Shown here piece by piece: positions 1 through 8,004 of a DNA stretch of 64,000 nt. A model generated the notes under the pieces. It was not told the DNA's origin, made no database searches, and worked only from the letters and a program-made list of their open reading frames with translations. Origin of the DNA: Naasia lichenicola (GTDB lineage: Bacteria > Actinomycetota > Actinomycetes > Actinomycetales > Microbacteriaceae); NCBI RefSeq assembly GCF_004801885.1, contig NZ_SSSM01000001.1, positions 834,261 to 898,260 on the forward strand, given 5' to 3'. Numbering within the stretch: position 1 is the first letter of the stretch; each line of letters opens with the position of its first letter. Position numbers and translations under genes: made by a program.

Positions 1-527
1 ACGGGGTCGGCCTCGAGCGGGCGACGGTCGAGATGGCCGAGGAGGGCGCGGTGCTGCGCGGCAGCGTCGTCCGCGACGACGAGGCGGTGTACCGCATCAG
101 CTACGAGGTGCGGGTGGACGCGCGGTGGACGACCCGCTCCGTGACCGTGTTCGACGACGAGACGGGTCGGTCGCTGCAGCTGCGCTCCGAGGGGAACGGC
201 CGATGGATCGACGCGGACGGGGCGCCGCTCGATCGGCTAGACGGCGCCGTCGACGTGGACATCAGCGCGACGCCCATGACCAACACCCTGCCGGTCCGAC
301 GGCTCGGTCTCGCGATCGGCGAATCCGCTGACATCGTCACCGCCTATGTCCTGGTCACGGAGCTCGGGACGGATCGCGGAGTTGAGCTCGATGCTCAGCG
401 GTACACCCGCACCGGCGAACTCGAGTACCTCTACGAGTCGCGCAGCAGCGATTTCCGGCGCACCGTGCAGGTCGACGAGGACGGATTCGTCCTGGAGTAT
501 CAGGACGCGTTCCGCCGCACCGAGTGA
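1..527 (+). CDS. Putative glycolipid-binding protein (DUF1089-like), 5' end outside window
   Basis: The reading frame is open from the first bases of the window, and the residues before the first ATG (position 33) read G-V-G-L-E-R-A, which resembles the conserved N-terminal Gly-Leu-Glu stretch of the putative glycolipid-binding family PF06475. I therefore treat the gene as truncated by the window edge rather than starting at 33. About 175 residues are visible. They are rich in alternating acidic and aromatic strands ([24 protein letters not shown]), as expected for the beta-rich barrel of this family. No signal peptide or membrane segment is visible. The family is linked to glycolipid binding by structure, but no substrate can be stated here. 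Family call is moderately sure. Confidence 0.6.
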   Translation, partial: GVGLERATVEMAEEGAVLRGSVVRDDEAVYRISYEVRVDARWTTRSVTVFDDETGRSLQLRSEGNGRWIDADGAPLDRLDGAVDVDISATPMTNTLPVRRLGLAIGESADIVTAYVLVTELGTDRGVELDAQRYTRTGELEYLYESRSSDFRRTVQVDEDGFVLEYQDAFRRTE

Positions 528-561
528 CACTGCTCAATGCCGCCGACGGGGGCGCCGCGCG

Positions 562-600
562 CCCAGGAAGCGGCTCCCCAGGAAGCGGCTCCCCAGGAAG
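562..600. repeat. Short tandem repeat, 15-nt period
   Basis: The unit CCCAGGAAGCGGCTC occurs twice in tandem (562-576 and 577-591), followed by a partial third copy (592-600). It lies in the 104-nt gap between the glycolipid-binding-like gene and the nitroreductase gene. No function is evident. Confidence 0.8.
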
Positions 601-631
601 TTCAGGGCGACAAGTCCGGTTGAATGGACGC

Positions 632-1069
632 ATGCCCCTCACCGGTGAATACCTGCCCAGCACCTCCAAGTGGGCCCGCGACCAGGCGGAGAAGTACGAG
701 GCCACCGGCGGCGCCGAGGCCAACACGCTCCGCGGCAAGCCCGTCATCGTGCTCACCACGGTCGGCGCGCAGTCCGGCAAGCTCCGGAAGACGGCGCTGA
801 TGCGCGTCGAGCACGACGGCCACTACGCGGTCGTGGCGTCCAAGGGCGGATCCGCCGAGAATCCGGCCTGGTACGCCAACATCGTCGCCGAGCCCCACGT
901 GGAGCTGCAGGACGGGCCGGTCACGCTCGACTACCGTGCCCGCCTCGCCACGGGCGAGGAGCGCGACGAGTGGTGGGCGCGCGCCACCGCCGTCTGGCCC
1001 GACTACGACGTGTACCAGACCAAGACCGACCGGCAGATCCCCCTGTTCATCCTCGAGCCGCTCGCCTGA
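632..1069 (+). CDS. Deazaflavin-dependent nitroreductase family protein (DDN-like)
   Basis: A 145-residue protein of the actinobacterial F420-binding split-barrel family typified by mycobacterial Ddn (PF04075). Visible hallmarks are the central T-T-x-G-x-x-S-G-K-x-R-K-T segment (about residues 45-60) that contacts the deazaflavin phosphate tail, then V-A-S-K-G-G-x-x-x-x-P-x-W-Y-x-N and the C-terminal I-P-L-F-I-L. Family members use reduced F420 to reduce quinones or nitro compounds, sometimes at the membrane. The ATG at 632 is preferred over an in-frame upstream ATG at 524 because the extra residues are low-complexity repeat sequence and family members begin close to the G-E-Y-x-P-S motif. 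The F420 precursor gene fbiC lies 10 kb away; whether functional F420 is made is questioned in the findings. Confidence 0.85.
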   Translation: MPLTGEYLPSTSKWARDQAEKYEATGGAEANTLRGKPVIVLTTVGAQSGKLRKTALMRVEHDGHYAVVASKGGSAENPAWYANIVAEPHVELQDGPVTLDYRARLATGEERDEWWARATAVWPDYDVYQTKTDRQIPLFILEPLA

Positions 1070-1127
1070 AGCGCCGGGCGCATCCGCTCGCGCGCCGTAC
1101 GGGGTGCTCCCTGCTAGCGTCGCCCCC

Positions 1128-1607
1128 ATGACCCCGCAGGAGCTCCAGCGCATCGTGTTCCTGCGCAGAGCCCGCGATCTGATGGACCGCGAGTACTCCC
1201 GTCCGCTCGACGTGCCGACGATGGCACAGACCGCGCTCATGTCGCCTGCCCACTTCTCCCGGCAGTTCCGCGCCCTCTACGGCGAGACCCCGTATTCGTA
1301 TCTGATGACCCGACGGATCGAGCGGGCGATGACGCTGCTCCGCGCCGGCTCGAGCGTCACCGACGCGTGCATGGCGGTCGGCTGCACCTCGCTCGGCTCG
1401 TTCAGCACACGATTCACGGAGATCGTCGGCGAGAGCCCCTCCGCCTATCGCGCACGGGAGCATCACGCCGTCAACGCGATGCCGTCCTGCGTCGCCAAGG
1501 TGCATACCCGCCCCGTGCGGGCCGGCAGCCGCGACTCCAGCACGATGGTGTCGAGCCGTGAAGAGTCGAGCAGGAACAGAGAAGCCGCTCGCTCCTTCGC
1601 GGCCTAG
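1128..1607 (+). CDS. AraC-family transcriptional regulator
   Basis: A 159-residue regulator that is almost entirely the double helix-turn-helix DNA-binding domain (residues about 8-110; L-D-V-P-T-M-A-Q-T-A-L-M-S-P-A-H-F-S-R-Q-F in the first HTH, V-T-D-A-C-M-A-V-G-C-T-S-L-G-S-F-S-x-x-F in the second). No N-terminal sensory domain is present. The last 45 residues are low-complexity and Ser/Arg-rich. The gene ends 10 nt before a VOC-family gene on the same strand, a pairing common in actinobacteria that suggests it regulates that neighbour. Start choice is supported by TAGCGT at 1115-1120, exactly 7 nt before the ATG, a leaderless-promoter pattern; the longer in-frame ORF from 936 runs through the previous gene and is rejected. 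Confidence 0.85.
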   Translation: MTPQELQRIVFLRRARDLMDREYSRPLDVPTMAQTALMSPAHFSRQFRALYGETPYSYLMTRRIERAMTLLRAGSSVTDACMAVGCTSLGSFSTRFTEIVGESPSAYRAREHHAVNAMPSCVAKVHTRPVRAGSRDSSTMVSSREESSRNREAARSFAA

Positions 1608-1617
1608 CCTCGATGGC

Positions 1618-2043
1618 ATGACCATCGCGCTCCAGTACTGCAACATCACCGTCAACGACGTCGACGAGTCGATCGCGTTCTACCGCGACGCCCTCGGCCT
1701 CACCGTGCAGAACGACGTCGGCTCCGGCGACTACCGCTGGGTGACCCTCGGCCTGGAGGCTCAGCCGGGCCTCGGAATCGTGCTCTCGGTGCCCCACGCC
1801 GGGCGATCGCAGGAGGACGGCGACGCCATGCAGGAGCTGCTGACCAAGGGGGTCCTCCCCCTGCTGGTCTTCACCACCGACGATGTCGACGGCACCTTCG
1901 AGACGGTGCGGGCGACAGGCGCCGAGGTGCTGCAGGAGCCGATCGATCAGCCGTGGGGTCCGCGCGACTGCGCGTTCCGCGATCCGTCGGGCAACACCGT
2001 GCGCATCTCGCAGGCGCAGGACCTGCAAGCCCACGTGTCGTAG
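1618..2043 (+). CDS. VOC-family (glyoxalase/bleomycin-resistance fold) protein
   Basis: A 141-residue single-module vicinal-oxygen-chelate protein. The N-terminal half has the typical N-I-T-V-x-D-V-D-x-S-I-x-F-Y-R-D-x-L-G pattern, and the C-terminal half has W-G-P-R-D-C-A-F-R-D-P-x-G-N-x-V-R-I, which carries the usual metal/substrate-binding strand. Members include glyoxalases, dioxygenases and antibiotic-binding proteins; the substrate cannot be read from sequence. It sits immediately downstream of the AraC-type regulator. The start at 1618 is backed by TAGCCT at 1605-1610, 7 nt upstream of the ATG, so it may be transcribed from its own leaderless promoter inside the end of the regulator gene. 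Confidence 0.85.
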   Translation: MTIALQYCNITVNDVDESIAFYRDALGLTVQNDVGSGDYRWVTLGLEAQPGLGIVLSVPHAGRSQEDGDAMQELLTKGVLPLLVFTTDDVDGTFETVRATGAEVLQEPIDQPWGPRDCAFRDPSGNTVRISQAQDLQAHVS

Positions 2044-2066
2044 AGGGCGCACGCGTCGGAGAAGGC

Positions 2067-2606
2067 TCAGATGTCGTAGAAGTATTCGGCGTAGTCGTGG
2101 CTCTGTCGGCGGGCGACCGCCGGGACACCGACGAGCAGCGACGCAGGCGGCGCATCGCGCACCACCACCGCGCCCGCACCGACGACCGAGTCGGCGCCCA
2201 GGGTGATGGGGCCGAGGATCGTGGCTCCCGCACCGATCACGACGCGGTCCTCGAGGGTGGGGTGCCGCTTCGTCCGCTCCGAGGATGTGCCGCCGAGGGT
2301 GACTCCGTGGTAGATCATCACGTCGTCGCCGACGACCGCGGTCTCCCCGATCACGACGCCCATGCCGTGGTCGATGAAGAAGCGCCGCCCGATCGTCGCG
2401 CCGGGATGGATCTCGACGCCCGTCAGCCAGCGGACCAGCTGTGCGACGATGCGCGCGGGCAGGCGGAAGCCGCCCACCCACAGCCGGTGAGCGATGCGGT
2501 GGCCCCAGACGGCATGCAGGCCCGAGTAGGTCAGCGCCACCTCGAACCCGCTCCGCGCGGCGGGATCGCGTCGTCGAGCGGTCTGGATGTCTTCGCGGAG
2601 CGGCAC
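2067..2606 (-). CDS. cysE: Serine O-acetyltransferase
   Basis: Transfers acetyl from acetyl-CoA to L-serine to give O-acetylserine, the first step of cysteine synthesis. The 179-residue protein is the short (EpsC/CysE) form: a helical N-terminus followed by a left-handed beta-helix with hexapeptide repeats. Diagnostic residues are [11 protein letters not shown], [15 protein letters not shown] and Y-H-G-V-T-L-G-G (catalytic Asp-His region). It starts with GTG at 2606, directly abutting the cysK stop codon (TAG then GTG, zero spacing), so the two are translationally coupled. A coupled cysK-cysE order is typical of actinobacteria and allows assembly of the cysteine synthase complex. It converges with the VOC gene across a 23-nt gap. 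Confidence 0.95.
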   Translation of the reverse strand: MPLREDIQTARRRDPAARSGFEVALTYSGLHAVWGHRIAHRLWVGGFRLPARIVAQLVRWLTGVEIHPGATIGRRFFIDHGMGVVIGETAVVGDDVMIYHGVTLGGTSSERTKRHPTLEDRVVIGAGATILGPITLGADSVVGAGAVVVRDAPPASLLVGVPAVARRQSHDYAEYFYDI

Positions 2607-3542
2607 CTACTCGGTCAGATCGGCGTAGAGGACCGTCGAGAGGTAGCGCTCGCCGTAGCTAGCCACGATCACGACGATGGTCTTGCCGGCGTTCTCGGGG
2701 CGCTTGGCCAGTTCGACGGCGGCGTGCACGGTGGCACCGGATGAGATGCCGCCGAGGATGCCCTCCTCGGCGCCGAGCCGACGGGCCATGGCCACCGACT
2801 GGGCGATGTTGACGTCGAGGACCTCGTCGTAGATCTCACGGTCGAGGATCGCCGGCACGAAGTTGGCGCCGATGCCCTGGATCTTGTGGGGTCCGGGGGC
2901 GCCGCCGTTGAGGATCGGGGACTCCTCGGGCTCCACTGCGACGACCTTCAGGTCGGCCTTCTGCTCCTTGAGGTACCTGCCTGCACCGGTGATGGTGCCG
3001 CCCGTCCCGACGCCCGAGACGAAGATGTCGACGTCGCCGTCGGTGTCCTCCCAGACCTCGGGCCCGGTGGTGGCGTAGTGGATGGCGGGGTTCGCCTCGT
3101 TCTCGAACTGCTTGGCGAGCACGGCGCCCTCGCGCTCGCCGGCGATCTCGACCGCCTTGTTGACGGCGCCCTTCATGCCCTCGCTGCCAGGGGTGAGGAT
3201 GAGCTCGGCGCCGTAGGCCTTGAGCAGGGTGCGGCGCTCGACGCTCATCGTCTCGGGCATGGTGAGCACGACCTTGTAGCCGCGCGCTGCCCCGACCATG
3301 GCGAGGGCGATGCCGGTGTTGCCGCTCGTGCCCTCGACGATGGTGCCGCCGGGCTTCAGCTGACCTGACTTCTCGGCGGCGTCGATGATGGCGATGCCGA
3401 GACGGTCCTTGACCGAGGCGGAGGGGTTGTAGAACTCGAGCTTGGCGAGCACGGTGGCGCCGGCGCCGTCCGTGACCCGGTTGAGCCTGACGAGAGGGGT
3501 CTTGCCGAACGCCTCGGTGATCGAGGAGTGGATGCGTGCCAT
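2607..3542 (-). CDS. cysK: Cysteine synthase A (O-acetylserine sulfhydrylase)
   Basis: A PLP enzyme that makes L-cysteine from O-acetylserine and sulfide. It has 311 residues, the usual size. Visible motifs are K-T-P-L-V-R-L-N, the PLP lysine in N-P-S-A-S-V-K-D-R (Lys45), the G-T-S-G-N-T-G substrate loop, the phosphate-binding [10 protein letters not shown], and G-G-I-S-S-G near the C-terminus. The ORF could extend to an ATG at 3614, but M-A-R-I-H at 3542 matches the family start. A TAGGCT hexamer at 3617-3622 (reading leftward) is a plausible -10, giving a leader of roughly 65 nt. It is the first gene of the cysK-cysE operon, upstream of the repeat block at 3.7-4.0 kb. Confidence 0.95.
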   Translation of the reverse strand: MARIHSSITEAFGKTPLVRLNRVTDGAGATVLAKLEFYNPSASVKDRLGIAIIDAAEKSGQLKPGGTIVEGTSGNTGIALAMVGAARGYKVVLTMPETMSVERRTLLKAYGAELILTPGSEGMKGAVNKAVEIAGEREGAVLAKQFENEANPAIHYATTGPEVWEDTDGDVDIFVSGVGTGGTITGAGRYLKEQKADLKVVAVEPEESPILNGGAPGPHKIQGIGANFVPAILDREIYDEVLDVNIAQSVAMARRLGAEEGILGGISSGATVHAAVELAKRPENAGKTIVVIVASYGERYLSTVLYADLTE

Positions 3543-3716
3543 CTTGAGCCTGCGCCTAACGGTTTTCGACAGTGGGGATCCGCGGTCCGTTCCGGCAGCG
3601 GATTTCGAGCGCATCCAGCCTAAAGCGCATCAGCCTGGAGGATGTCCCAGTGGTCGCCGTATTACGCGGTGCCGGCGGCTGAGCCGGGCGCTCCGCGATG
3701 CAGGGCCGGCGCGAGC

Positions 3717-3807
3717 GGGCTTCGACGCGGCCTCCGGCCGGCTCAGCCACCGAGTCACTCGAGCTCCCGGTGGCTGAGCCGGGCGCGCAGCGCCCGTGTC
3801 GAAGCCC
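3717..3807. repeat. REP1 palindromic element, copy A
   Basis: An imperfect inverted repeat. The left arm begins GGGCTTCGAC and continues to CTCAGCCACCG; the right arm runs CGGTGGCTGAG to GTCGAAGCCC, its near-perfect reverse complement. The arms are separated by about 12 nt. A second copy follows 11 bp downstream at 90% or better identity. Related halves occur at 56.5 and 58.0 kb. Confidence 0.85.
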
Positions 3808-3818
3808 CCCCCGCGAGT

Positions 3819-3909
3819 GGGCTTCGACGCGGCCTCCGGCCGGCTCAGCCACCGAGTCACTCGACTTTCCGGTGGCTGAGCCGGGCGCGCAGCGCCCGTG
3901 TCGAAGCCC
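3819..3909. repeat. REP1 palindromic element, copy B
   Basis: Same 91-bp structure as the copy at 3717-3807, differing mainly in the central spacer (ACTTT versus AGCTC). The 102-bp repeat period suggests tandem duplication of a whole element. Confidence 0.85.
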
Positions 3910-3934
3910 ACGCGGGCGACCCCGGGCATGACGA

Positions 3935-3971
3935 CTCGTTGGTCGAGTAGGCCCGCCAGGGCCGTATCGAG
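3935..3971 (+). repeat. REP2 37-bp element, copy 1
   Basis: Begins CTCGTTGGTCGAGTAG and ends CGTATCGAG, with an internal stem (GGCCC/GGGCC). The same 37-bp sequence, with three substitutions, lies in inverse orientation at 48250-48286. Confidence 0.8.
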
Positions 3972-4232
3972 TAACGGACCGGCTCCGCCACCTCGGCAGA
4001 TGGAACAGCATCCTCGACGCCGAACGAAGGAGAGGGCCGGAGCGATGCTCCGACCCTCTGCGGTCATCCGGACACCGAAGGTGCGGAGACACGGTCATCC
4101 AGCACTGAAGCGCGGCTTCGAGTGGGAGACAGAGTGATGACGTTACGACCTCGGGAACGGACACGCCAGGGCGAGTGTCAGGGTTCGGGCGTATCTTTGC
4201 CCTTCACAGCAGATCAGCGGAAGGGTGCGCTC

Positions 4233-5366
4233 ATGGCGGATCGATCCCTGCGGCGCTGGCTCCCCGCCATCGTCGCCCCCATCGTCGTGATCGGCGGCGC
4301 GCTCGCCGTGCCGCTCACCGCGGGCGCGGCCGGCGTACCGCCGGAGAAGAGCGCGCAGGAGGTCCTCGAGCTGGTCGGCTCGAACGAGGTCACCGCGCTC
4401 TCCGGCACCGTCGTCCAGACCTCTGAGCTGGGCCTGCCCGACCTCTCGGGGGCTCTTTCCGGCACGGGGACGGGCGGCGACAGCGCCAGTTCGGCTCTCG
4501 AGCTGCTGACCGGCAGCCACACGGCGCGGGTCTACCTCGACGAGGCACAGGGCGCTCGCGTGCAGATCCTCGACAGCATGGCCGAGCGTGACATCATCGC
4601 CGGACCCGACGGCGTGTGGTTCTACGACTCCAGCGAGGACACCGCGACCCACCTGGCGCTGCCCGACGACCCGACCGGCAGTGCGGGCACGGACGGCTCG
4701 CAGAGCGACGCGACCGACACGGTCCCCACCCCGGCTGCGCTGGCCGAGCACTTCCTCGATGCGATCGAGCCGAGCACTGCTGTGAGCGTCGACAACACCT
4801 CGGTCGTCGCCGGACGCAGCGCCTACGATCTCGTCCTCACCCCGGACAGCGCTGACACCCTGATCGCCGCCGTCACGATCGCCGTGGACTCGGAGACCGG
4901 TCTGCCGCTCTCCGTCGCCGTCACCGCGAAGGGACAGTCCGCCGCCGCCTTCTCCGTCGCCTTCTCCGACATCAGCTTCGACACCCCCGATGCGAGCCTG
5001 TTCTCCTTCACTCCGCCTGCCGGAGCAACCGTCGACGAGCAGCTCCCCCACGCCTACTCGCTCAGCACGAGCGCGAACGGCGAGCACGACTCGCACCTCG
5101 GCGATCTTGCGAAGAACGTCACGGTGACGGGCGACGCCTGGGCGTCGATCGTCGAGCTCCCGGTCGGAGATCTCGCTGCGGGAGCGTCCGAGGAGTCGGC
5201 CGACCCGAGCGGATCGGCGAGCTCGCTCCTCGACGCAGCCACGGAGAAGGTCGACGGCGGGCGGGTGCTCAGCACCTCTCTCCTCAACGTCCTGCTCACG
5301 GACGACGGGCGCATCCTGGCCGGCTCGGTCCCCGTCGCGCTGCTGCAGGCCGCGGCCGCCGACTGA
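4233..5366 (+). CDS. Secreted LolA-like lipoprotein-carrier/DUF2092-type protein
   Basis: A 377-residue exported protein. Residues 1-35 form a signal peptide (R-S-L-R-R-W-L-P then a hydrophobic stretch A-I-V-A-P-I-V-V-I-G-G-A-L-A-V-P ending A-G-A-A-G); no lipobox cysteine follows. The body has the pattern of LolA-like/sigma-E-regulator folds: S-G-T-V-V-Q-T-S, V-W-F-Y-D-S, A-Y-D-L-V-L-T-P, G-L-P-L-S-V-A-V, and F-x-P-P-x-G-A-T-V. In actinobacteria such proteins precede ABC exporters, as here: the ATPase gene begins 4 nt after this stop, so lipid or lipoprotein handling at the membrane is a reasonable inference, but the cargo is unknown. ATG 4233 has AAGG 9 nt upstream. Confidence 0.7.
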   Translation: MADRSLRRWLPAIVAPIVVIGGALAVPLTAGAAGVPPEKSAQEVLELVGSNEVTALSGTVVQTSELGLPDLSGALSGTGTGGDSASSALELLTGSHTARVYLDEAQGARVQILDSMAERDIIAGPDGVWFYDSSEDTATHLALPDDPTGSAGTDGSQSDATDTVPTPAALAEHFLDAIEPSTAVSVDNTSVVAGRSAYDLVLTPDSADTLIAAVTIAVDSETGLPLSVAVTAKGQSAAAFSVAFSDISFDTPDASLFSFTPPAGATVDEQLPHAYSLSTSANGEHDSHLGDLAKNVTVTGDAWASIVELPVGDLAAGASEESADPSGSASSLLDAATEKVDGGRVLSTSLLNVLLTDDGRILAGSVPVALLQAAAAD

Positions 5367-5370
5367 CCCC

Positions 5371-6402
5371 GTGACGGGGAACGCCGGATCGAATGCCTTC
5401 GCCCCAGGGGCACTCGCGATCGAGACTCACGGGCTGACCAAGCGGTTCGGCTCCCACCTGGCGGTGGACTCCGTCGACCTCGCCGTGCCGCGGGGCTCGG
5501 TCTTCGGCTTCCTCGGGCCGAACGGCGCGGGCAAGACGACGACCATCCGGATGCTCCTCGGACTGGTCGGCGCCACCAGCGGAAGCATCTCGGTGCTCGG
5601 CCAGCCGATGCCGGCGTCGCTGGCGTCCGTGCTCCCTCGGGTCGGCGCGCTCGTCGAGGGCCCCGCGTTCTACCCGTTCCTGTCGGGAGCCGCCAATCTT
5701 CACCGCCTCGACACCGCCGACCGCTCCGTCGACGGCGCCACCCGCAGCGACCGCGTCGCTCAGGCGCTCGACCGCGTCGGTCTGGGGCATGCGGCGGGCA
5801 AGAAGGTCAAGGCCTACTCCCTGGGCATGAAGCAGCGCCTGGGGCTGGCGAATGCGCTGCTCGCTCCGCGTGATCTGCTCGTGCTCGACGAGCCGTCCAA
5901 CGGACTCGACCCGCAAGGCACCCGCGAGGTGCGGAGCCTCATCCGATCACTCGCCGCCGACGGGACCACGGTCTTCGTGTCGAGCCATCTGCTGGCCGAG
6001 ATCGAGCAGCTCTGCTCGCACGTCGCGGTGATGAGCTCCGGACGGATCGTGTCGCAGGGCACCCTCGACGCCGTCCGCGATCAGGACGTCTCACGGATCC
6101 GAGTCGTGACCACGGACCCGGTCGGTGCGCTCCGCGTGCTCGCCGACTTCGGCCTCGAGCCGTCAGTGGCAACGGACGAGAGCACGGCGGACGGTGACGT
6201 GCGCGTCGTTCTCGCGCCGGTTCCCGCGACCGATCCTGGGCACCGCACGAGCGGCATCCAGCCCGAGGCCATCGTCGCCGCGCTCGTCGCCGCCGGCGTG
6301 CCGGTCCGCGGCTTCACCGTCGAGGAGAGCAGCCTCGAGGACCGCTTCGTGGCTCTCACCGGCGAGGGCTTCGCCATCGCGGAGGGACACAGTGTCCGAT
6401 AG
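5371..6402 (+). CDS. ABC transporter ATP-binding protein (ABC-2 exporter type)
   Basis: A 343-residue ATPase. Walker A is G-P-N-G-A-G-K-T-T (about residues 49-57), the signature is Y-S-L-G-M-K-Q-R-L, and Walker B is L-L-V-L-D-E-P-S-N-G-L-D-P. The C-terminal 100 residues form the accessory domain usual in bacitracin/daunorubicin-type exporters (BcrA/DrrA). It starts with GTG 4 nt after the LolA-like gene and overlaps the permease gene by 11 nt, so the three form one operon. Its partner is the membrane protein at 6392. Substrate cannot be assigned: antibiotic, lipid or lipoprotein export are all known for this class. Confidence 0.85.
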   Translation: MTGNAGSNAFAPGALAIETHGLTKRFGSHLAVDSVDLAVPRGSVFGFLGPNGAGKTTTIRMLLGLVGATSGSISVLGQPMPASLASVLPRVGALVEGPAFYPFLSGAANLHRLDTADRSVDGATRSDRVAQALDRVGLGHAAGKKVKAYSLGMKQRLGLANALLAPRDLLVLDEPSNGLDPQGTREVRSLIRSLAADGTTVFVSSHLLAEIEQLCSHVAVMSSGRIVSQGTLDAVRDQDVSRIRVVTTDPVGALRVLADFGLEPSVATDESTADGDVRVVLAPVPATDPGHRTSGIQPEAIVAALVAAGVPVRGFTVEESSLEDRFVALTGEGFAIAEGHSVR

Positions 6403-7294
6403 CCCGGTGTCCGATAGCACCCTGTCCGCCAGCACAGCGCCCGGCGAGACGGCCTCGGTCCGCGCCCGTCCTCCCCGCGGGCTAGGGCTCGCCCTTCTCG
6501 CCTCCGAGCTGGCGATCCTGTTCCGGCGCACCCGAACCATCGCCATGCTCGCGGCATTGGCAGCGGTGCCCATCCTGATCGCCGTCGCGGTGCGCGTCTC
6601 ATCGTCAGGTTCGAGCGGACGCGGACCCGCGTTCATCGATCAGATCACCCAGAACGGGCTGTTCGTCGGTGTCGCCGGCCTCATCCTCTGCATTCCGCTG
6701 TTCCTGCCGCTGACGGTGGGTGTCGCCGCCGGCGACACCATCGCGGGCGAGGCCAGTCACGGCACGCTGCGCTATCTACTGGTCGCCCCCGCGGGCCGGG
6801 TGCGACTGCTGATCGTGAAGTTCCTCGGCACCGTCGCGTTCTGCATCGCGGCGCCGCTCGTCGTGGTCCTGGCCGGCACCGTGATCGGCGCGATCCTCTT
6901 CCCACTCGGGAACGTGACCCTGCTCTCGGGCGACACCGTGTCGATCAGCGAGTCGCTCGGGCGGGCGCTGCTCATGTCGGCCTACGTCAGCGTCTCGCTC
7001 ATCGGACTGTCGGCGATCGGCCTGTTCATCTCGACCCTCACGGACACCCCTGTCGGCGCGATGGCCGCGACGATCGTCATCTCGGTCGCAGCGCAGGTGG
7101 TCGGCTCGCTCGACCAGCTCGCCTGGTTGCACCCATGGCTGTTCAGCTATCACTGGCTGGGTGTCGTCGACATGCTCCGCCAGCCGATCCTCTGGTCGAG
7201 CTTCGGCGACAACGCGATCCTGCAGCTCGGCTACGTGATCGTCTTCGGGGCCCTCGCCTACAGCCGCTTCGTGACGAAGAGCATCCTCTCCTGA
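6392..7294 (+). CDS. ABC-2 type permease
   Basis: A 300-residue integral membrane protein with about six hydrophobic segments (for example I-A-M-L-A-A-L-A-A-V-P-I-L-I-A-V-A-V, V-G-V-A-G-L-I-L-C-I-P-L-F-L-P-L, V-A-F-C-I-A-A-P-L-V-V-V-L-A-G-T-V-I-G). The segment G-E-x-S-H-G-T-L-R-Y-L-L-V-x-P-x-G-R-x-R-L-L-x-x-K is the cytoplasmic coupling region typical of ABC-2 permeases. The GTG at 6392 is preceded by GGAGGG at 5 nt and is preferred; a second in-frame GTG is at 6407. Overlap with the ATPase stop indicates translational coupling. Confidence 0.8.
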   Translation: MSDSPVSDSTLSASTAPGETASVRARPPRGLGLALLASELAILFRRTRTIAMLAALAAVPILIAVAVRVSSSGSSGRGPAFIDQITQNGLFVGVAGLILCIPLFLPLTVGVAAGDTIAGEASHGTLRYLLVAPAGRVRLLIVKFLGTVAFCIAAPLVVVLAGTVIGAILFPLGNVTLLSGDTVSISESLGRALLMSAYVSVSLIGLSAIGLFISTLTDTPVGAMAATIVISVAAQVVGSLDQLAWLHPWLFSYHWLGVVDMLRQPILWSSFGDNAILQLGYVIVFGALAYSRFVTKSILS

Positions 7295-7344
7295 CGGTCT
7301 TCGGATAGGGGCACTCTGGCGCACCGCGGGATAGCGTGGGAGAG

Positions 7345-8004
7345 ATGCCCTCCTCGACGATCCGCCGGCCCAGAATCGACTCCCTCAAGCTGGGCGCGCT
7401 CGCCCCCGGCGAGCTGGACGAGCTCGTCGACAGCGGCGGCGCCGACGGCCAGAGATTCTCCGAGGTCGACCTCGAGGGTCATGACCTGGCCAATGTCACC
7501 CTGCGGGAGGTGCACCTCGATGGAGCGCGGTCGCGCGACCTCCAGCTACGCGGCTCCAGCCTCGCCGACGTGGTCATCGACCGGCTGGACGTCCCGGTGC
7601 TGCGGGCCTCCCGCTCGTCCTGGCGCAGCGTGCGGATCAGCGAGAGCCGGATCGGCTCGGGCGAGCTCTACGACTCGAACTGGCGCTCGATCCGGATCGC
7701 CAGCAGCAAGCTCGGCTACCTCAACTTCCGCGGCTCGACAGTGACGGACGTGATCATCTCCGACTGCACCATCGACGAGCTCGACCTCTCGGGTGCCGAG
7801 GCCCAGCGGATCGTCTTCGAGAAATGCGTCATCCGCTCGCTCGACGTGCGTCAGGCGAAGCTGCTCGACGTTGATCTGCGCGGGGTCGAGCTGCACGAGG
7901 TCTCGGGAGTGCAGAACCTGCGCGGCACGATCGTCGACTCAGGCCAGCTCGATCTGCTCGCCCCGCTGCTCGCGAGCAGCATCGGCATCACCGTCGCCGA
8001 CTGA
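7345..8004 (+). CDS. Pentapeptide-repeat-like protein of unknown function
   Basis: A 219-residue soluble protein with a periodic pattern of one hydrophobic residue every five (D-L-E-G-H-D-L-A-N-V-T-L, L-R-G-S-S-L-A-D-V, L-N-F-R-G-S-T-V-T-D-V, L-D-L-S-G-A-E, L-D-V-D-L-R-G-V), consistent with a right-handed beta-helix of the pentapeptide type, though less regular than classic A-(D/N)-L-x-x families. No catalytic motif is visible. TAGCGT at 7332-7337 lies exactly 7 nt before the ATG, supporting the start. Its last 66 nt overlap, tail to tail, the end of the monooxygenase gene on the other strand. Confidence 0.65.
   Translation: MPSSTIRRPRIDSLKLGALAPGELDELVDSGGADGQRFSEVDLEGHDLANVTLREVHLDGARSRDLQLRGSSLADVVIDRLDVPVLRASRSSWRSVRISESRIGSGELYDSNWRSIRIASSKLGYLNFRGSTVTDVIISDCTIDELDLSGAEAQRIVFEKCVIRSLDVRQAKLLDVDLRGVELHEVSGVQNLRGTIVDSGQLDLLAPLLASSIGITVAD

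Larger units (their letters stand above)
3543..4232. other. 690-bp divergent intergenic region with clustered palindromic repeats
   Basis: This gap separates the divergently transcribed cysK and LolA-like genes. I see no convincing gene in it. It holds the probable cysK -10 (3617-3622), two full copies of a 91-bp palindromic element (3717-3807 and 3819-3909), a related fragment around 3670-3700, and one copy of a different 37-bp element (3935-3971). The right-hand part (about 3990-4232) has no recognisable feature apart from a possible TATCTT hexamer near 4191, about 40 nt upstream of the next gene. Confidence 0.7.

Noticed and set aside
3717..3909. CRISPR-like array
   Set aside because: Only two long palindromic units with near-identical spacers between arms; no short direct repeats with variable spacers and no cas genes.
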